Assembly (NCBI GenBank): GCA_008932955.1 | Contig: WBXE01000073.1 | Location: forward strand, 1-10,597 | DNA from: Verrucomicrobiota bacterium | GTDB lineage: Bacteria > Verrucomicrobiota > Verrucomicrobiia > Verrucomicrobiales > Akkermansiaceae | DNA: 10,597 nucleotides | Reading direction: 5' to 3' | In this document: piece by piece, positions 6,717-10,597 of the stretch | Position numbering within the stretch: position 1 is the stretch's first letter | Layout of the letters: every line of letters begins with the position of its first letter | Notes under the pieces: generated by a model | The model's input: the letters and a program-made list of their open reading frames with translations, nothing else | Database searches by the model: none | Told to the model about the DNA's origin: nothing | Program-made: the position numbers and the translations under genes

Positions 6717-8900
6717 ATGAAATCACGCCTTTCGGCATTGCGCTTATTGCTCCTGACCATGTCCGCCTCTCAGCTATCCGCCGCCGAGTATCCATTGAGC
6801 TCAAAACAGCCGATGAGCGACAGCTATCACGGCGTGGCGGTGAGCGATGACTACCGGTGGTTGGAAGCCAGCGGCACGCCCGCCGTGAGAGCCTGGACCG
6901 AAGCACAAAACCATTACACCCGCCGCCACCTCGACGGCTTGCCGGAACGGGAGGTGATCGCGGCACGGCTGACCGCCCTGTTTGCCAAAGACACTCCGTC
7001 GCATAGCGGTCTGGTGTCGCGTCCGGGCCGCCTCTTCGCACTTAAATTCCAGCCGCCAAAACAACAACGGTTGCTCGTCACACTCGCGTCGGCGGACAAT
7101 TTGGGGTCGGAAAAAGTCGTTCTCGATCCTAACGAAATGGAACCGAAGGGGCAGGTGGCGTTGGACTGGTATGTGCCATCGCCGGATGGCAAGCTCCTGG
7201 CCGTGTCGCTATCGGAGCACGGCAGCGAGGAGGGCACCTTGTATTTTTACCGGACCGACACCGGTGAGCGTTTGGCCGAGCACATCGGCCGAGTGCAATA
7301 CCCGACCGGCGGTGGCAGCGCGGCTTGGAGCCCAGATGGCCAAAGCCTTTTTTACACCCGCTATCCGCTGGCCGGCGAAAAACCCGCCGCCGACCTGAAT
7401 TTTTTCCAACAGATTTATTGTCATCGTCTCGGCACGCCGGTTAGCAGTGACACCTATGCCGCGGGTCGCGACTTTCCGCGCATCGCCGAAATTGATCTGC
7501 ACACGTCGCGCGACGGCCGCTGGTTGATGGCTCAGGTGGCCAATGGCGACGGCGGTGAATTCGCCCACTACCTCCACGATTTCAATGACGCGCAACCCAC
7601 ATCGTGGCGGCAAATGACGCGCTTTGAGGATGGTATCAAACAAATCGCCTTTGGCTGCGACGGCGCCAGCCTCTATCTGCGCTCGGTCAAGGATGCGCCG
7701 CGGGGTAAAATCCTGCGCCTGGCGTTGGATGGCAGCCAAGCCCTGCACGCCGCCACGCTCATCGTGCCTGAAAGCGCGGCGGTCATCGAGCACCTAACGA
7801 TAACCTCGACCCGTTTGTTCGTCACCGATCTGATTGGCGGGCCGTCGCGCATTCGCCAGTTTGATCTGGCAGGCAAAAACCTCGTCGTGGTGGCGTTGCC
7901 CGAGACTTCGGGCGTGGACCAACTGCTTGCGTTGAAGGACCGGCCAGACGATGACTGCTTGCTGTTTCGCGAGACGAGTTATACTCAGCCATCCGCGTGG
8001 ATGCGCTATGACCCTGCGGCCGCCAAGGGCAGCGGATCTCTAACGAAGACGGCGTTATTCAACACCTCACCGGTGGATTTCAGCGACATCGAAGCCGTGC
8101 GTGAGTTTGCGGTGAGCAAAGACGGCACGAAAATTCCGCTAAACATTCTGCGGCGCAAAGGCACCCCGCTCGACGGCCGCAACCCGACGCTGCTCACCGG
8201 TTATGGCGGCTATGGCATCAGTCTGCGGCCGGGCTTCAATTTCTCGGAGCGGCTGTGGTTCGACCACGGTGGAGTGACGGTCATTGCCAATCTGCGCGGC
8301 GGCGGCGAATACGGTGAGGAGTGGCATCTGGCCGGCAACCTCACCCACAAGCAAAACGTCTTCGACGACTTTGCCGCCTGCGCCCAGCACCTCATTGAGC
8401 GCGGTTATACCCGCCCGGAAAAACTCGCCGTGGAAGGCGGCAGCAACGGCGGCCTGCTGATGGGGGCTTTCCTCACCCAGCACCCGGATTTGGCCCGCGC
8501 GGTGGTCACCCACGTCGGCATCTACGACATGCTGCGCGTCGAGCTCGACCCGAATGGCGCGTTCAACATCACTGAGTTTGGGTCGGTCAAAGATGCCGCG
8601 CAATTCCGGGCGATCCACGCGTACTCGCCCTATCACCACGTCAGCGACACCACGGCCTATCCTGCGGTGTTTTTCCTCGCCGGCGAGAACGACGGCCGGG
8701 TCAATCCCGCCCACTCCCGCAAAATGTGCGCACGCCTGCAAGCCGCCAGCAGCTCCCAAGCCCCCGTCCTCATTCGGCTCAGCGCCGCCTCTGGCCACGG
8801 CATGGGCACGTCTCTGACCGAACGGATTGCCGAGAAAGCCGATGTGCTTGCCTTTCTCTTCGAGCAACTCGGCATGCAGGCCAGCGCCGCGGCGAAGTAG
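6717..8900 (+). CDS. Secreted prolyl oligopeptidase (serine peptidase family S9A)
   Basis: The product is predicted to cleave short peptides after proline. It is 727 residues, the normal size for prolyl oligopeptidase. A Sec signal peptide is visible at 1-23 (MKSRLSALRLLLLTMSASQL, then SAA before EYP), so it should act in the periplasm or outside. DDYRWLE at 44-50 is typical of the family N-terminus. A beta-propeller fills roughly 75-420, and the alpha/beta-hydrolase domain the rest. The triad is S576 in GGSNGG, D659 in GENDGR and H694 in ASGHGMG. GGSNGG favours prolyl oligopeptidase over oligopeptidase B (GGSAGG). I chose the ATG at 6717 because it starts the signal peptide. The frame is open back to an ATG at 6609, but that part is repeat DNA. 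AGGAGG at 6678-6683 is 33 nt from the ATG and might instead serve a TTG at 6687. Confidence 0.94.
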   Translation: MKSRLSALRLLLLTMSASQLSAAEYPLSSKQPMSDSYHGVAVSDDYRWLEASGTPAVRAWTEAQNHYTRRHLDGLPEREVIAARLTALFAKDTPSHSGLVSRPGRLFALKFQPPKQQRLLVTLASADNLGSEKVVLDPNEMEPKGQVALDWYVPSPDGKLLAVSLSEHGSEEGTLYFYRTDTGERLAEHIGRVQYPTGGGSAAWSPDGQSLFYTRYPLAGEKPAADLNFFQQIYCHRLGTPVSSDTYAAGRDFPRIAEIDLHTSRDGRWLMAQVANGDGGEFAHYLHDFNDAQPTSWRQMTRFEDGIKQIAFGCDGASLYLRSVKDAPRGKILRLALDGSQALHAATLIVPESAAVIEHLTITSTRLFVTDLIGGPSRIRQFDLAGKNLVVVALPETSGVDQLLALKDRPDDDCLLFRETSYTQPSAWMRYDPAAAKGSGSLTKTALFNTSPVDFSDIEAVREFAVSKDGTKIPLNILRRKGTPLDGRNPTLLTGYGGYGISLRPGFNFSERLWFDHGGVTVIANLRGGGEYGEEWHLAGNLTHKQNVFDDFAACAQHLIERGYTRPEKLAVEGGSNGGLLMGAFLTQHPDLARAVVTHVGIYDMLRVELDPNGAFNITEFGSVKDAAQFRAIHAYSPYHHVSDTTAYPAVFFLAGENDGRVNPAHSRKMCARLQAASSSQAPVLIRLSAASGHGMGTSLTERIAEKADVLAFLFEQLGMQASAAAK

Positions 8901-8964
8901 CGATGGCGCGAATCCGTGCCTGAAATCGCATTGTCTTCGATAATCTGGTATAAAGGTGGAAGGG

Positions 8965-8998
8965 ACCACGGATGACACGGATCGACACGGATGAAGAT
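8965..8998. repeat. Triple CACGGAT short phased repeat
   Basis: Three consecutive units CACGGATGA (8967-8975), CACGGATCGA (8976-8985) and CACGGATGAA (8986-8995) repeat with a 9-10-nt period in the non-coding spacer after the peptidase gene. I know this style (ACCACGGATnnCACGGATnnCACGGAT) as an interspersed intergenic repeat of several phyla, but cannot verify copy number here. Translations across it look like the spurious short proteins often annotated from such repeats. Confidence 0.7.
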
Positions 8999-9046
8999 TT
9001 TGAGAACGGGATGTAGGCGGGACTTCGGGGACAGATCGTGGGAATG

Positions 9047-9123
9047 AACCACTGATTGCACTGAGAACACTGATTGAAGACTTCTTTCCAGTGTTGTCAG
9101 TTGCATCAGTGAAATCAGTGGTT
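9047..9123. repeat. 77-nt inverted repeat built of CACTGATT units
   Basis: AACCACTGATT (9047-9057) and AATCAGTGGTT (9113-9123) are perfect 11-bp terminal inverted repeats. The left arm has three 9-nt units CACTGATTG, CACTGAGAA and CACTGATTG (9050-9076). The right arm carries the complementary CAGTG units less regularly, so a long imperfect hairpin can form. TTTTCTTT follows directly on the + strand, so the hairpin could end peptidase-gene transcription. The unit layout parallels the CACGGAT block 50 bp upstream. It may be a MITE-like or REP-like element; no transposase is nearby. The rest of the 8901-9200 spacer shows nothing I recognise. Confidence 0.7.
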
Positions 9124-9200
9124 TTCTTTAGCGGTGGCATAATTGTAGTTGGAATCGAAATACCGAGCCTGTTTTCCTTTAACCGATTTGGACTCGCCTC

Positions 9201-9713
9201 ATGAAAAATACAGCCCACCCCATGCGCCTCGCTATCGGCACGAAGGCAGGCACTTTTAGCGCGGCTTACTCATCGAGCGGCCTGGCGGAATTGAGTTTCC
9301 CGTCAGCTCTGGACACGCCCTGCCAGGCCGCCGCCGTGCCCGTGTCCCCAGAGGTTGCTGCCTGGCACGCCCTAACTGCCCGTGCCGTGCATGCCACGTT
9401 GAGCGGCCAATCTCCGGTGCTGCTGCCGCCGCTGGATCTGAGCGCGGGCAGCCCTTTCCAGCAATGCGTGTGGCGCGAGTTGCAAACCCTCGCCACCGGC
9501 CAGACCCGCAGCTATGGCCAGATCGCTGCGGCCCTCGGCCGGCCCAAAGCCTGCCGCGCCGTGGGCAGCGCTTGCGCCGCCAATCCGTTGCCGCTGCTCA
9601 TTCCGTGTCACCGCGTGCTGGCCGCCGGCGGACGCTTGGGCGGGTTTAGCGGCGGCATGGACTGGAAACGCCGCCTGTTGCAAGCCGAGGGCATGGGGGC
9701 ACGCACTGCCTGA
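9201..9713 (+). CDS. ogt: Methylated-DNA--protein-cysteine S-methyltransferase
   Basis: This is a suicide DNA-repair protein that moves alkyl groups from O6-alkylguanine (and O4-alkylthymine) in DNA onto its own cysteine. At 170 residues it has the usual two-part form: a poorly conserved N-terminal domain (about 1-85) and a conserved C-terminal domain (about 88-170). The C-terminal part holds SYGQIAAALGRPKACRAVGS (recognition helix with the family Tyr and Arg), the active site PCHRV at 135-139 with acceptor C136, and the closing GRLGGFSGG. There is no N-terminal Ada regulator domain, so this is an Ogt/MGMT type. The ATG at 9201 is chosen; ATG at 9222 (MRLAIGTKAG) is also possible. Neither has a ribosome binding site. 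It stands alone between a repeat-bearing spacer and a signalling gene. Confidence 0.94.
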   Translation: MKNTAHPMRLAIGTKAGTFSAAYSSSGLAELSFPSALDTPCQAAAVPVSPEVAAWHALTARAVHATLSGQSPVLLPPLDLSAGSPFQQCVWRELQTLATGQTRSYGQIAAALGRPKACRAVGSACAANPLPLLIPCHRVLAAGGRLGGFSGGMDWKRRLLQAEGMGARTA

Positions 9714-9866
9714 GCCAAAATTTCAAGTTGCATCCGCGGGGTGCCGGAGGCATGGTTCATCGGTATGCAGTGCTTTTGAGCGATGGTGTAGTGCCTGCTG
9801 CCTTTGGTATGAAGTCTCTGGCTTATATCTAACAGATCGTGCGATGGAGGTGCCCAACGAACCGCC
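9714..9866. other. Intergenic spacer between ogt and the PAS gene
   Basis: This 153-bp spacer is less GC-rich than its surroundings. It contains a GCAT/ATGC inverted pair and GGAGGTG at 9846-9852, which is 14 nt before the PAS-gene ATG and too far for a standard ribosome binding site. A nine-codon frame, ATG at 9844, ends in a TGA overlapping the PAS start as ATGA. No terminator or defensible promoter is seen. Confidence 0.4.
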
Positions 9867-10597
9867 ATGACTCAGCCCCACAAACCCTCTGAAAACGCGA
9901 CACCGCAAGCTGCCACTCTCCGTTGCCTAGCCGAGGCGCAGTTTGAGCTGGAAGCCAGCACGCCGGCCTTGGAAACTCTTGCCAATCTGTCGCCGGAGGA
10001 TACCCGCTGCATCTTGCACGATCTGCGCGTGTATCAGATTGAACTGGAAATGCAGAACGAGGAGTTGCGCCAGGCTCAGATGGAGCTCGCCGCTGCCCAG
10101 GAACGCTACTTCAATCTCTACGACTCGGCACCGGTGGCCTACGTCACCATCAACCCCGCTGGCTCGATCCTAGAGGCCAACCTGGCCGCCGCCACCTTGT
10201 TGGGCATGTCCCGCGACGCGCTGCCCAAGCAAGCGCTTGCCCGCTTTATTCACCCAGATGATCTGCCCGAGTTCTTGCAGTACCGCAGCCTCCTCTGTGC
10301 AGAGGGTGCCCAGCAAGTCTGCGAATTGCGCATAGCCAAACAAGACCAAGCTCCGGTCTGGGTCTTGCTCAGCACGGCCCCCGCGCAAGCGGCCAGCGGC
10401 GAGGCCGTCTGCCGCGTGGTGATGACCGATATCAGCGAGCGCAAGCAGGAACAACTCGTGGCCAGCCACTTGGCGGCGATGGTTGAATCCTCCAATGACG
10501 CGATCATCGGCAAGGACTTGAACGGCATCGTCACCAGCTGGAACCGAGGTGCGGAACAGATTTTCGGCTATTCGGCCGACGAGATGGTGGGCTGTTC
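9867..10597 (+). CDS. PAS-domain signalling protein, N-terminal part (probable sensor kinase or cyclase)
   Basis: The frame is open from the ATG at 9867 to the window end (243 complete codons), so the 3' part is missing. Residues 1-45 have no known domain. Residues 46-80 form a charged heptad-like helix (DLRVYQIELEMQNEELRQAQ), a signalling coiled coil common just before PAS domains. A first PAS domain runs from about 81 (YFNLYDSAPVAYVTIN) to the PAC-type ending DISERKQEQ near 188-196. A second PAS begins at about 202 (AAMVESSNDAIIGKD, then SWNRGAEQIFGYS). No signal peptide or membrane segment appears, so this part is cytoplasmic. The family usually continues into a histidine kinase, but GGDEF or other outputs are possible and cannot be told apart here. 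The ligand is unknown. Confidence 0.85.
   Translation, partial: MTQPHKPSENATPQAATLRCLAEAQFELEASTPALETLANLSPEDTRCILHDLRVYQIELEMQNEELRQAQMELAAAQERYFNLYDSAPVAYVTINPAGSILEANLAAATLLGMSRDALPKQALARFIHPDDLPEFLQYRSLLCAEGAQQVCELRIAKQDQAPVWVLLSTAPAQAASGEAVCRVVMTDISERKQEQLVASHLAAMVESSNDAIIGKDLNGIVTSWNRGAEQIFGYSADEMVGC

Noticed and set aside
8657..9218. Minus-strand reading frames across the spacer after the peptidase
   Set aside because: They are antisense to the peptidase gene or run through CACGGAT/CACTGAT repeats, giving the low-complexity translations known from intergenic repeats.

Overview
The window is a stretch of chromosomal, mostly housekeeping DNA from a GC-rich bacterium. The trpD style (GTGGDKLNLFNVST), the two-CBM20 DPE2-like glucanotransferase and the kind of intergenic repeats fit Verrucomicrobiota or a relative. 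That placement is inferred from style and not proven. None of the eight genes has a Shine-Dalgarno motif at normal spacing before its chosen start.

Layout: positions 1-270 hold a strong intrinsic terminator for an upstream gene outside the window, then a short block of direct repeats. On the + strand follow trpD (tryptophan synthesis) and, 18 bp later, a large malQ of the plant DPE2 type with two starch-binding domains. Facing them on the - strand is a tight four-gene operon, queF-queC-queE-queD (6464 down to 4149). It covers every step from dihydroneopterin triphosphate to preQ1, the free-base precursor of the tRNA nucleoside queuosine. Only GTP cyclohydrolase (FolE) before it and Tgt/QueA/epoxyqueuosine reductase after it are missing here.

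A 252-bp divergent spacer with a T12 tract and several GC-rich palindromes separates queF from a secreted S9A prolyl oligopeptidase on the + strand. The 300-bp spacer after the peptidase carries two sets of short phased repeats, one forming a 77-nt inverted repeat. Then come an O6-alkylguanine-DNA alkyltransferase (ogt) and the 5' part of a PAS-domain signalling protein that runs off the window end.

The genes belong to separate tasks (amino acid synthesis, glucan metabolism, tRNA modification, peptide degradation, DNA repair, signalling); only the que genes form a clear functional unit. I see no defence system, prophage, CRISPR, transposase or convincing novel multi-gene system. The points most worth a second look are the intergenic repeat families, the His-to-Asn change in the QueF active-site motif, the DPE2-type enzyme, and the leader of queF.
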